Position numbers and translations under genes: made by a program
In this document: positions 11,400 to 23,546 of the stretch, piece after piece
How the letters are laid out: each line of letters begins with the position of its first letter
Position numbering within the stretch: the stretch's first letter is position 1
The notes under the pieces: generated by a model
What the model was told of the DNA's origin: nothing
What the model saw: the letters and a program-made list of their open reading frames with translations, nothing else
Database searches by the model: none
NCBI GenBank assembly: GCA_949130495.1
Contig: OX422210.1
Span: 191,627,619 to 191,691,618, forward strand
DNA: 64,000 nt
DNA from: Sambucus nigra
Lineage: Eukaryota > Streptophyta > Magnoliopsida > Dipsacales > Adoxaceae
Reading direction: 5' to 3'

Positions 11400-12482
11400 T
11401 AGAGGGTATGTTTATTATCCATGAGCATATGGGTCTAGTTTTATTGACATGTGGGTATCGTATTCATTTATTGCTACTATATTTGCCTGAGCTGCCAATT
11501 TATTAGATACAATTGATAGTATTATTATGTGTGTTGATTTCTCGTTGGGTAACGGGGCCCTCATCCATTCCATTTATAGAGGAATGGGTATAGATGTAGG
11601 GAGACTATGTTTATCCATCGATTTACTTGTGTTGGATATAATAGGGTACGATGTCATTCTCTGTATGAACTGGTTAGAAGGTTATAGGGAGATGGTGGAC
11701 TGTTTTAGTAGGACTGTCGTGTTCGCCACACTAGGACAAGAGATGTTTTGAGTGGCGATGCCTCTTCCCAAGGGAGGATCTAGCACACCCCGTCTATTAT
11801 ATTGAGGAGGAGACCTCACTGGGAGTTATCATCTCGTTATTTTCAATCCCAGTAGTGAGGGAGTTTGTGGATGTTTTTTAGTACATCTCAAGGTTACCGT
11901 CGAGTCGAAAAATTAAGTTAGTTATTGATTTAGCGCTAGGGACTAGGACAATATCATATGCGCCTTATCGTATGGCTCCAGTGGAGATACGTGAGTTGAG
12001 TTATTAGATTTAGAATCTCCTTAGGAATGGATTTATTCATAAGAGTACATCACTATGGGGTGCTCCCGTATTATTTGTGAAGAAAAAAGATGGATCGTTG
12101 AGATGTGTATTGACTATAAGGAGTTGGACGAAGTCACGATCCAGAACAAATACTTGTTGCCCCGTATCGATGATTTGTGTGACAACTAAGAAGAGGGGAG
12201 TACTTCTTGAAGATTGAATTGAGGTTTATGTACCCTCAGCTTCTTATTGATGAGAATGATTTCCCTAAGACCACATTCTTAACGAGGTATGGGTCATATA
12301 AGTTCAAGCTTATGCATTTTGGGCTAACCAAAGCACCGACAATATTTATAGACATTATGAACACGTTGTTCAGAGATTTCTTGGACCAGTTCATTACTGT
12401 TTTTATAGAAGATATTTTGGTCTATTCTCGGACAAAGGGAGATCATGCAGAGCACTTGCGTATGGTTCTCCAAAATTTATAG
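11400..12482 (+). pseudogene. Tekay/Del protease and reverse transcriptase, decayed
   Basis: A protease-like stretch begins near 11430 (SSFIDMWVSYSF, where the family has a DSGAS active site), and the frame continues with LDIIGYDVILCMNWL near 11640. RT begins near 11910 with VIDLALGTRTISYAPYRMAP and [14 protein letters not shown] (about 12058). A frameshift follows near 12100, then a clean stretch at 12207-12482 with FPKTTFLTRYGSYKF, MHFGLTKAP and VFIEDILVYSR, where the catalytic FIDD has become FIED. The order and motifs are those of the Tekay clade. The gene is dead: stops, frameshifts and altered catalytic residues. Confidence 0.88.
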
Positions 12483-12829
12483 GACCATCAGTTGTACACC
12501 ATCTTGAAGAACGTGGGGTCAGGTTACAAGAGGTTAAGGCCTTGGTCCTTATTTAATTAGACAAGGGGTTTTCAGTGGAACTGAGTAAGGTAGCAGTGGT
12601 GAGGGAGTGGGGTCAACCCACGACACCAATGGAGGTTCGTATCTTTCCGAGTTAAGTTAGTTACTACCGTCGTTTCATAAAGGGGTTCTCAAAGATTGCG
12701 GGTCCATTGATGAACCTGACTCATAAGTGGATGCCATTTATTTGGGATGATTAGTGTCAATTAACTTTTAATGAGATAAAGGACAAATTGACATCAGTAT
12801 TAGTGCTCGCACTACCTAAGGGAGGAGTG

Positions 12830-13200
12830 GAGTACTTCGTTTTTACAGATGTGTCCTTACAAGGACTTGGGATCATATTACAATAGGAGGATCGGGCTAT
12901 ACGTTATGCTTCTCGTAAGCTTAAGCCCTATAAGACTAACTACCACCCACATGATTTGGAGCTTGAAGCGGTGGTTTTTTCCTTGAGGATATGGAGGCAC
13001 TATCTACTAGGGGATAAGTTGAATTTATTCATAGATCACAAGTCACTATAAGATATGTTCATGTAGAAGGATCTTAACATGAGGCATCATAGGTGGCTCA
13101 AATGCATGAAGGACTACTAGTTCGGAATCTAGTACTTACCATGGATGGCCAATGTGGTGGATGATGCATTGAACCAAAGTCTTAAGGGGGAGTCAGTAGA
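12830..13200 (+). pseudogene. Tekay/Del RNase H domain, decayed
   Basis: A single frame with stops reads VFTDVSLQGLGIILQ, AIRYASRKLKPYKTNY, LELEAVVFSLRIWRHYL and FIDHKSL, followed by the RNase H to integrase linker (KDLNMRHHRWL, ANVVDDALNQ). Stops fall mainly where glutamine is usual. It continues from the RT with intervening frameshifts (12483-12830 also reads as degenerate RT connection). Confidence 0.82.
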
Positions 13201-13479
13201 GGTTTGGAAGAAGAAATGGAGTTAGCTTCGGCATAATGATGTAGTGGCCAGGGCTCTTGTATGGAAGGTTTGACTATCACATCGGAGATCATTAAGAGGG
13301 TTGTGAAGGCACATGTAAGGTATTCATTTTATCAAGATAAGGTGCGCCAGTTATTCACTGAGCGGCAGTGTCCTACTTTGTCAGTTCATGGGGAGTCTTA
13401 TGATTTAACTGGAGATTGATAATCCTAGAGGATGAGGACTTATGACATGCAATGATGATAGAGTCCCATGGGTTGTAGT

Positions 13480-14250
13480 TTTTGATTCACCCCGGAGGGT
13501 ACAAGATGTAATAGGACATTAGAGACTGTATTAGTGGGTTGGGATCAAGTGAGACATTGCTGAGTTTCTCTCAAAGTTCACCACATATCAGTTGGTGAAG
13601 GTAGACCATCATAAACTAGATGGGATTTTGCAGTCATTAGATATTCCAATGTGGAAATAGGAGAACATTTCGATAGACTTCATCATAGGGCTACTAAAGT
13701 CACAGAAGGGTGAAAATTCCATATGGGTCATTGTGGATCATCTGACCAAGGTGGAACACTTATTGCTAGTTTAGACCAATTATACGATGGGAAAATAGGT
13801 CAAACTATGTACAGAAGAGAAAGTGAGGTTGCATAGGGTGATGATTAATATTGTGTCCAACTAGGATAAGATAATTGTGTGCCAGTCTTGGTAGGATTTC
13901 CAGGAGGCTATGGGGATTGAGTTGCGATTAATTATGACTTATCACTCATGGACAAATGGGCAGACTGAGAGAGTTAATCAAATGCTGGAGAATATACTAA
14001 GGATGTGCATACTAGATTTTCGGGGAGGAGGGGAGCAGTAACTTCCACTGGTAGAGTTCACCTATAATTAATCATACCTGTTCACAATAGGCATGGCGCC
14101 TTTTGAGCCATCGTGGGGGATAACAAGTTGCTTGGACCGGAGATGATCCATGACACTTCTGTAAAGATTGAGTTAATTCCGAGCTGAATATGGATAACTC
14201 AGGATAGGTAAAAGAGTTATGCAGACACATATCATAGACACTTAGAATTT
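13480..14250 (+). pseudogene. Tekay/Del integrase, decayed
   Basis: The zinc finger region (HPRRVQDVIGH near 13490, DIAEFLSKFTTYQLVK near 13560) has lost both cysteines. The core follows with ENISIDFIIGLL, SIWVIVDHLTKVEH, and the conserved NGQTERVNQMLEN near 13960, LDFRGGG and LPLVEFTYN. Tryptophan and glutamine codons have become TAG in several places. Confidence 0.85.
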
Positions 14251-14439
14251 TAAGTAGGTGATCATGTGTTACTATGGGTGTCCACCATAAAGGGAGTATA
14301 TGGTTTAGGAAGAAGGGGAAGTTGTCACCAAGGTATGTGGGGACTTTCCAAATTATTAAGAGGATTAGGCCGGTTACATATAAGCTCGCCTTACTCGAGC
14401 ATCTGCATATGTCATGATGTGTTCCATGTGTAAGGACGT

Positions 14440-14715
14440 GTTCCATGTGTAATAATTGAAGAAGTTTCAAAGGAGTGACATGGCTTACTGTCATATACTG
14501 TTTGAGGAGATTAACTTACAGCCATACATCTCGTATGAGGAGATACATGTTCCCATCCTAAAACGTAGCGAGTGCAAGCTTTAGTCGAAGGTGGTACCAT
14601 TTGTTAGTGTTTAATAGGAGCATCATAATTCCGATGAGTCGACTTAGAAGTGTGAGGATGACATGCAGGAAAAGTATCCGGAGCTCTTTGTACCAGGTAT
14701 GTCTAACTTTTGAGG
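14440..14715 (+). pseudogene. integrase C-terminal chromodomain remnant
   Basis: The frame reads ISYEEIHVPILKRSE, KVVPFVSV, two stops, EHHNSDEST, CEDDMQEKYPELFVPG and ends MSNF near 14712. This is the shape of the chromodomain that chromovirus integrases carry at their C-terminus (conserved 'W-N/H-S-x-E-x-A-T-W-E' replaced in part by stops). A chromodomain steers insertion to heterochromatin in this clade; here it is inactive. Confidence 0.75.
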
Positions 14716-14730
14716 ATGAAATTTTGTTAT

Positions 14731-14742
14731 TAAGGGGAAGTA
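14731..14742 (+). promoter_or_regulatory. polypurine tract of the Tekay/Del element
   Basis: 'taaggggaagta' directly precedes the LTR start TGTAACACCCC at 14743. Confidence 0.7.
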
Positions 14743-15196
14743 TGTAACACCCCGTATTTTTAGAGCATTTTAAATTACACGTGTGCACATAATTTTAATT
14801 AATTTGGGAAATAAAGTATCTAAATAAATATTAATTAGAAAATGAAAGGATTAACATTTATGTAGATCTACATTTACTTGCGTGATAAGTTAATGAAAAC
14901 GTATTAAATTATGGTATGTCGTAGGTGAGTTAAAGCGATGAGTTTATCAGAATTTCATTCGCGACATGCGAAAAAGGTCGTGTGGGGTATGAGATGGAAT
15001 TTAATGTTAGATAACTTGGATGGTAATTTTGAGTGCGCCAATGGTCCAGAATGGGCCGAAATAGTTCAAAATCGTCACCTGGGGGTTAAAATTGGGTTCT
15101 GTTTTTGTTTTAGACTAATCGGGAGTTATAGAAAGGTATATGGGTCATTTTACTTAAGGGGGTTGACCCTATTTCAGTATTAAAGTGTTTTATGGG

Positions 15197-15204
15197 TATA
15201 TATA
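15197..15204 (+). promoter_or_regulatory. TATA-like box of the Tekay/Del LTR
   Basis: 'gggtatatataatc' lies about 450 bases into the LTR, upstream of the palindrome cluster. The role is inferred from its position. Confidence 0.4.
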
Positions 15205-15827
15205 ATCAAGGTGTATTGAGGGGGGCTGTTATCCACCCACTCAAAGAGGCTAGGTCTTGATAGAAAGTGAAAAAGTGAAGAGAAGGGGAGAAAAGAAGAG
15301 GAAAATAGGATCCGGGGAAAGAGCCATCGCTTTCGGGTTGAAAATCATCACCACTAGAGTAATTCCATAAGAGAAATGTAAAAAAAACATCACTCTAAAT
15401 GTAAGCATTTAACTTGCTTTAGTATCCATATGTAGTTTCATTATTCTCGCAATTTGGTGTAAAAAAACACCAACTTTCGAGTGGGGAAAACTTCATACAT
15501 CCGGGGTTTTAATGAAGAAACTATTAAGACATGAATCTAAGGATAAATACATGTTTAATATGATGTTAATTTAATAATGAATATATTTTCTTGACTGATT
15601 TAAAATCGAAAAGATTGAATCTTGAATCTAGGGGGTTTTAGTTTTGCATGATTTGTGATATAGATTGTTATTAGGTAAATTAGATATGTTTTCGGCACAT
15701 ATTTTACGTAAAGAAAATTTTATTCACGTTTAGGGATGGATTGGAGATCATATATGGGGGTTTGGTGAAGGTTAAGACCACCATGGGTTAAGATAGAAGG
15801 CGAAATCCCATCAAATGTTTATTCTGG

Positions 15828-15900
15828 TAACCAACGAACCGAATTGGTTGGCCGGGGGGAGCGAACAGGTTCGGTCCAGCAAGCGAACTGGTTCGATTTA
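15828..15900 (+). repeat. cluster of short palindromes in the LTR
   Basis: Three self-complementary words follow each other: CCAACGAACCGAATTGGTTG, GCGAACAGGTTCGG and GCGAACTGGTTCGAT. All share CGAAC and GGTTCG arms. Confidence 0.6.
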
Positions 15901-16314
15901 GGTGGCTAGCCTCCTCATCTTTGTGTTGTTTATCTTGGACCGTTTGAGGATAGAGCATGGAATATTGGGTCTGGTGATGGAGTTAGGCTGCTGGGAATTC
16001 ATATTAAAGGTTAGGAAGTGTCATAGGCTAACTGGGGATGGATTCCCGGTATGGAGTTACGTGAAAAAGTCAGTGAATGCACTTGGGTGAAAATTAGTAA
16101 ATTGGGTTACGATTTTGGGAATGAGTAAGCTCGTTCTTAGGTAGAATAACATATTCGACAGGAGTATGGAGTTAGATAGTTGAATAATAAGTAAGAGGAT
16201 ACATGTTTAAGATTGGGAAGTTGGGATAGACTTTGGGATTTGGTAGGTTAGTGCTACGGGTGATATTACGCATGTTAGCCAATTCTATATATATGTACGT
16301 AGCGAGTGAAACCA

Positions 16315-16426
<112 letters not shown>

Positions 16427-17703
16427 GTGTGATTGACTTTATATGATTATATTTACTCTAATATCCTATCGTTTGAGGTTACGCGTAGTGGGCGGTCCAC
16501 CCTGGCATTAACCAGCAGGTGTCGGATTATTTCTCCAAGGTCATAGTACTGTTTCATGACCATTATCCGTGTGAGAGGACATGTAGTGGCTTTAAGTCTG
16601 CGTGGGTGTGATGTGGTATGGTTACAACCCACAAATGTATGTTTATAACTGCCTCCATTATGTTTTTGCGATTCGGGTGCGGTGGTGAGATTCCGACTCA
16701 ACGGCCCAAGAGTGGTACGTGATGTACCTAGTGCCTAAAAGCATACTAGGGATGCATTCGAGAGGTCCAGCTTTAAGATGCTATGTATATATTTATAAAA
16801 GTCTATTATATTTATAAATGTACTTAAATGATTATCTGAACACAAAATTATAACTAGTGTATAGTTACATTGCCTATGTAGCGGTATGAAAAGAATTGAG
16901 ATATCTTAAGTTACAAATTATGTATTAGCTACGTGATAGATAAAGTAACATATGAGTAGTACGAATGGGCTAAAAGTTTAGTGGATTAGGTTATGTTAAG
17001 AATGGTTAGACTAGTTAGGCGGGGTAGCATATGTAGGAAAATAAATAAATGCATTAGGTGTTCAATGTAGATGAGGGGTGAGGAAAATCTCATGTGAGTG
17101 CGACACCAGATGAAAATGGATATTTCTTAATGCATATTTATTATTGCATTTAAACACTAACAATTGCTATTCAAATGTTTTGGCCACTGACCTGTATTGA
17201 AAATATTTTCAATACCTTTTAGGCGCTCAACCATAGGTTTGCCAGGGATATATTTTTCATTCTAGTCAAACGATTCTGTAGTAGTTGTGGATATACGTAG
17301 AATTTGATTAGATGCCTCATTTCATACTATGTAGTTAGGATGTCATTTAAGTATTTCTTTTGGACATATTGCCCATAATTGGACAAATTTATTATTAGAC
17401 TTTGTTTACAGTATTTTGTTTAAATATTTGGTTTATCGTACTTGGGATACCGTGAGTTTATTCAATTTATTTATTTATTTTACTAGTACTCATTACGTTC
17501 TGTCAGTATGGATGTTTTATTGTATATGGTTGAATGGTTTAATGTATGCATGTGAATATGATTAAAAATTTGACACTGGACGTAATGGGTTATTAGTCTA
17601 ATTAATTGGTTTTCGACAATTATGCTAAGAATGAATCAGATATGAATCCCATTTAATTGATTAAAGGTTTGGTCAATCGGTAATAGAATAGGCGGGTGTC
17701 ACG

Positions 17704-19497
17704 GTATATTAGTTGTGATTGACCTTATATAATTTATTATCTTGAACTATTGACAATTATAGTGTTTATCGCAAAATTTGTAGATTTTTATGATGATAAA
17801 CTTTTACATTCATTAAGATGATGAAATAATGAACCTAAAGAACAAATTATTTCCATTGAAGAAATCCCTCATGAATAATGGTCCATTTATGAGGAAAGAC
17901 TTTTTTTTCTTGCGGAATAATTCCACTTTATATCATCAAAACCCATGTACCTCTTAGTGTAAAATGAGGTACGGACTGCCAAAACTCTTGCCAAAATCAT
18001 CGTCCTAGCATGATAAAATTTAAATAGAAATAAATATATTCATGTTAGAAAGGGTAAGACCTATAAATCCAAAATACTTCGACATTTGGTAATGGAAATA
18101 AAATAAACTCATGCCCAAATAACGCTCCAAACTAGGTTACACCTAACACTCCATAAGACATTATATATAATTCTCCAGAAGAGGTTATGAATAAAAGATT
18201 CACTTTATCTAAAACCTTGGAATATGTTAATCTCTATAAAAGTACACAAGTACCTGGAGATATTACAAATTCCCAATAGTAGGTAAACTGTGATACCCCT
18301 ATAAAATTCATAAATAGATTTATCGGGTCAAATACAAAAATTATGGGAATAAAAAAAATTTGATAACATTCGCATCCTGAAGAAATATATAAAACAATGT
18401 AAGTAAATGAAATACAAGACAATAAATTTCTAAATCAAATAAAATATTTTTGATACTAATCACTTCCATAAGAATCAAATCGAACTTTAAAATATAAAAT
18501 TAATCTTAATAGTATAATATTCAACTTTGAATACATGTACATCCCAAAAAATATCTGTCTCGAGAAAAATCGAAACAAATTATAGTAGCTTAAAGTTAAA
18601 TATAAATGAATACAAAGACATCAAGGTGTAATGATTCACAATGCCTGCACCCATTGAATTATGAATATGATGTCGCTGGAGATACTCCTCCACCGAATAA
18701 CCCAAGTCTACAAAAGAAACAACGACCAAAGAGTTGTGGAAAATAGTTCAACAATGAGGATTAAACCCATCAAGTCTTCTGAGAGTAAGAATTTAACTGA
18801 AGTTGGGCCAAAATTATAGTAATAACGCATCTTCCTCACATATTAAATGGATTTTAAGTTATTTTAGTTACCCAGCCTAAACTACCTAAAATAAGCATGT
18901 AGTTATACTCCTAAGCCCGATAAGTCCCATTTGATATATATATACAATATGATAGCTTGGATTTTGAAAACGTGTATATTTTTAACGGTCTAGGTCGATG
19001 CCACCTCCTTACACAATTTTCCAAAATGGATGGTCAAGATCATCTCCCTCCATTAACTTCAAATGCAACACTATTTCTATTTCACCACTACCTATTTACG
19101 CCTTAAAATTTGAAATTCCCCCTCTTTCCCTTCTTACTAATTAATTATCCCACTATCACTTTCATTCAAACACAACCCTATTTTGGTAAAAACACCAAAA
19201 GACAGCTTCTTGACCCTACCCACCCATACACTCAAAAAACCCCATACGACTTCTACTCTGTCTCTCTCCTTAGACAATATCGTCTCCCCCCAATCCAACC
19301 CAAAACTACCTTCCCAAACAACCAAAACCTTCAACTAGAAGCTCTCGCCTCCGTCAAAAGGATGGGGGAGTGGCGCCAGAGAAACCCCAAACAACTTCGA
19401 TAGCTATGATTTTGATTTGATTTAGTTTTCTGATAATAGATTTGTCTATTTTGATTTTGTTAGTTTTTTTTTTCAGATTTGAATCCATCAACATCAC
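17704..19497. other. unassigned sequence between the Tekay LTR and the first Copia element
   Basis: No recognisable gene. The stretch 19000-19400 is C-rich and gene-like in composition. It contains a piece near 19325 reading NLQLEALASVKR that resembles a piece on the other side of the Copia element (39362, NLHQLEALGSIKS). The match may mark an old local duplication or a captured exon. Confidence 0.35.
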
Positions 19498-19502
19498 AAG
19501 GC
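19498..19502. repeat. left target-site duplication of Copia element 1
   Basis: AAGGC here compares with AAGTC at 39348-39352, four of five bases, placed exactly outside the two LTR ends. Confidence 0.5.
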
Positions 19503-21532
19503 CGAAGCACCTTATACTCTTGACCCACTTGAGTCTATATTGTATAAATGTTCATATACTTTGGAAATTGTGACAAAATTATGTCTAACCTAGAATCTAA
19601 AGAACCTCAAAGCTTCCACTGCTATTTCATCATTGATTGAAGTGATCTAGACCTCATTACCAACACTCACACACAGTAGAATGGATCATATACATGTCAT
19701 ATTGCATATTAATGTGTGTATATATGTTGAGTGTGTTTAAATCCCTAATATTGCATTTTAAATATTTTTTGGGATTTTAAAAACATTTTAAAATAAGGTT
19801 TTAATTAATTAAAACTTGGTTTTAAAAGTTTGTGGGGTCAATCTTCTATTTCATATTGTTGGTTTTATTGGCCTAAAGTTACCTTGGGTAAAATCCGAAA
19901 GCGGTAGAGACTTCAGGGTGTACATTATAATTACTTTCAGACGCGCGTTTTATCTCTATTCTTTGTCCAACATTTGTTGCTTTCTGGTTGGTGGAAAGTG
20001 TGTTTCTTTATAGAGTGTAAACTATCGCACATTTTCAACCCTTAGATCAATTTTATCGATGATCTTCATGTGCCCCTTCATAATCCCTGTAATCCCCTTG
20101 TGGACCAATCAGGAGAGTCTTTATCACCGCTTATTGTGTACCTTTGGATCCAAGTCAATTGATCTTGACTAAATCTGATCCCTTGATTTCAATCCTCATT
20201 CTCGAACCTTCTCAGCCTCCTATAAAGAGGCACCTACTCTTAACCTTCAAAGACTTTTGGCCATTTCATCCTTTGAGAGAAGAAAAGAGAGTAGAGAGAG
20301 TAGAGAGAGAAGAGAGAAAAGAGAGAGAGAAAGAGAGAAACCAGAAGATAGAGAAAGAGTTAGTAAACCTAACCCTAACCCTAAATCGTCCAAATAGTTC
20401 AAACCAAATATAAACCTTCAAACCCCTGTATTTTCCCAAACACAACCTTGAGTGTTTGAGTGTTTGAGAGGTGTTTTGAGAGTTGGTTTGTTGCTGTAAC
20501 CTCTTCGTTCTTTAGATCTTGTTTCCAACTTAATCATTTTTCTTAGATCTATTTTTCTGGTATATAGAAATTTCAGATCTGAGTTCTTCATGATATATTA
20601 CACTTAGTTTGCATTTTTATTTCTCAGCTTGAGATATATATTGTTGATTTTCTTTCTGTAAATGTTTTTAACTTTGAAATCAACAATAATGTTTTCTATT
20701 TTTAGTTCTCTTGAAATAAGACCTTTGACCTAGTTTGGAATCGCACTTGGTGGTTTTCAATCTCAAAAATATTTTCAAAAATATAGATTGATTAAGATCT
20801 TAATACGTCTTCTGAGCAAGATAGCCGTGGATTCTGGGATTGCTTTAAAGGTCAAAAAGGTTAAGTTTTGTGAGAAGAGATAAAAAGAAAAGTCACTGCA
20901 TATAGACTTATATGTACTTTGTTAGGACTGATTGTATATAATAAGTGTGTGTGTGTGTGCATCCATGTGTTAGAGAGCACCTCCAAAAACACTTTCACCC
21001 TACCACACGAAAAGTGTTGGTAATATGATCTTGTGAACAAGATTTGACGTAAAGAGCTTGAACAAATTGGGAGTTAACAAACTGGGAGAACAACATCAAC
21101 AATCAGAACTGCAGAGAAGTTATAAGGACACCAGAGGGTACATTCCTAAACTTATATAGGTCTGAGTTGTATGCATGTTTGTTATATAGTTTGTAACTGT
21201 TAAAATTTGTTTATAGTGGAATTTTTGTTTTTACTCTGTAGAGGGAGTCGTGGATGTTTCCTCAGTTGGGTGAGGTTTTACCACGTAAAAAATCTTGTTC
21301 TTAATCTTCCTAAATCTTCTCATCTCATTCTTGATTGTGATGAGTTTAAAGTTTGTTTAATCTGTTTTATAAACCTGTTAATCAAATCTTGAATAGATCT
21401 CGTACATACTTTTCTAAAACACATCTTGTGTTCAAAATATTTTTGGTTTTTAAGAAAAGAGTTTCTTCAAAAACTGTTCGGAGTTACTTAAATAGTTTAA
21501 TTTTATTAACCGGATTTAGTAACAGATTTTCA
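19503..21532 (+). mobile_element. 5' LTR of Copia element 1 (SIRE-like)
   Basis: The LTR begins CGAAGCACC (the 3' LTR has TGAAGCACC at 27431, so the first T is mutated) and ends 'acagattttca' two bases before the primer site. Its length is about 2.03 kb. A TATA box, TATAAA, lies at 20221, followed by a GA-rich run (20275-20345) and a telomere-like 'cctaaccctaaccctaaa' at 20367. The 3' copy is split by element 2 (27431-28927 and 38839-39347). In the stretches I compared the copies differ by roughly one base in twenty. Confidence 0.9.
20221..20226 (+). promoter_or_regulatory. TATA box of Copia element 1 5' LTR
   Basis: TATAAA in 'cctcctataaagagg' is followed about 55 bases on by a GA-rich stretch that would be transcript leader. 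In the 3' LTR the same place reads 'aataaa'. Confidence 0.5.
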
Positions 21533-21534
21533 AT

Positions 21535-21546
21535 TGGTATCAGAGC
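21535..21546 (+). promoter_or_regulatory. primer binding site (initiator Met tRNA), Copia element 1
   Basis: TGGTATCAGAGC, the classic plant retrotransposon site complementary to the 3' end of initiator methionine tRNA, begins two bases after the LTR end. Confidence 0.93.
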
Positions 21547-21605
21547 TTGGTAAACTTCTTTTAAAGAGATCCCGTGTTTCTGAAATTAGTTTCTGAAAAT
21601 GAAAT

Positions 21606-23546
21606 ATGGACGAGAAAAATGAAAGATTTGGTAACTTGACCAGACCTCCTATCTTTGATGGAACCAATTTTGCTTACTGTAAAGTAAGAATGATTGATTT
21701 CATTCAAGGAACTCTGGGAGATGATGTCTAGGACATTGTTGAAAATGGTTACATTTTTCCTACAAAACCAGCCACTGAAGGAAGTAATGAGAGGGTTAAG
21801 AAAGTATTAAGTGAGTTCACACAAGAAGAGAAACAAGTTTCTCGAAATAATAACAAAGGAAAGAATGCCATATTTATGTCCGTAAATGAACATGAGTTCA
21901 AAATAATCTCATCTTGTACCACTTCTAAGGAAGCTTGGGACACCTTGGTTACTGCTCATGAAGGTGACACTAGAGTTAAAGGTGCTAAAACTCAAATGCT
22001 CATTCAATAGTATAACTCTTTAATTATGTCTGAGACTGAGTCATTTGATGACTTCTATATGAACCTGACTGATATTGTGATTAAACTTCATGCTAATGGG
22101 ATAACATATGACAGACAAGAAATTATATCTAAAATTCTAAGATCATTCCACAGAAATTTGACAATAAAAGATATGCTATTGAGGAAATGTGTGATATAAA
22201 TCTCACTCCTGAATTACTCAGTAGTAAATTAAGAACTGTGGAAATGGAACTAGAATTTAAGAAGCAATTGACCCGGTCCCATAGGAAACAGACTAGTTCC
22301 AATCTAAGATTCTCTTATAAATTAATTAAGCCTGAGTTTAATACTTCCAATGATGACTCTGATGAGGAATGTGATATAGTGAGTTTGGACAATCAGATTG
22401 CCTTGATGTCAAAACAGTTTAAGAAAATCATTAAATTTAGAAACAACATGGAAAATAAACAAGGCAAGTCCAATTATCCAACTCCCTTTAATCACAGACC
22501 TCATGAGAAAATCCATGACAAAAATCACAAGGACTCTCACGCTATACCTAACAGAGACCTTAAGAAGACTGAATGCTATAGATGTGGAAAACTGGGACAT
22601 ATTTCACAAGACTGCAGAGTTAACTTGAACACTCAAAATAAACACTCTCGAGCCAACATTTGCAAGACATGGGATGATTTGAGTGACTCTAAAAATGAGG
22701 AACCCGAGTCATCTGATGTTTTTGACCCTTGCATGTCCTTCTTTGCCCAGATTATCTATAATGATGATATGCCTGTGTTTGTTAGTGAGGATGAATCTAG
22801 TAATTTTACTACTGATGTTTCGAATAATGCTGTTACTGGTTTAGATGCTTTGATTACTGAGAATATTGCTATCTCTTCTTCGGGGTGTGTGAGTAAAAGG
22901 GAAAGCGATAATGACGATGTCAATGGGTGTGTGAGTTTAAAGAATGAAGCCTTAGGGGTCACTTCACACACTACACTTAGTGACTCGGGAAATGAAGACC
23001 TCCCAGATATTCACACACTCTATGCTAAAACTTTCAAGAAAAGCACTAGACTAGAAAAAATTGTGAAAGATCTCACCAAAAAGTTGGAAGATCTAAGCCT
23101 GATGGTCAACCTGATTGTTGAAGAGTATACTAACCAATGTTTAACTCATGAAAGTGAAATTAAAATGTTTAATCAAAAACTCAAAGATTTGACTGAAACA
23201 AATGAAACTCTGGAGAAAAAAATACAAAGGGACATTGTTAGAATTGGAACAAACTAAAGAAAAGACAACAACTGTTTTAAAAAAATTTACAAAATTTGAA
23301 AATAATTCAAACTGTTTTGATGAATTTGTTGTTGAATCTAAAAACAATTCTGATGATCGAACTGGAATAGGGTTTTACCCCAATTTGAAGACACAAACAA
23401 AATCTTTTGAAAGTATCAAGTTTGTGTCAGGAGGTAAAAGACCTATTGAAACCTGTCCAGATTTTCATTCCCTAAAAATTAAGTTTGATTCAAAACATCA
23501 AAATTTTAACATTGGGGAATCAAGTTACTCTAAACATGAAAGTTAA
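21606..23546 (+). pseudogene. Copia gag, element 1, broken
   Basis: The first ATG at 21606 starts MDEKNERFGNLTRPPIFDG, a Copia gag start. A nonsense codon near 21730 falls where element 2 has tryptophan, a second stop near 22008 replaces a glutamine, and there is a frameshift near 22150. The frame then runs 22187-23257 and includes the zinc knuckle CYRCGKLGHISQDC (about 22570-22615, intact C-X2-C-X4-H-X4-C). A coiled-coil-like, acidic tail follows (22980-23250), and a further frame to 23546. Large gag proteins with a long tail are typical of the SIRE/Maximus lineage. Not functional. Confidence 0.88.

Noticed and set aside
18290..18312. 'gtgatacccctataaa' as a further chromovirus LTR start
   Set aside because: No polypurine tract precedes it and no LTR-like body or end could be traced.
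21535..21546. tRNA gene
   Set aside because: Only the 12-base primer complement is present; no tRNA body surrounds it here or at 36824.
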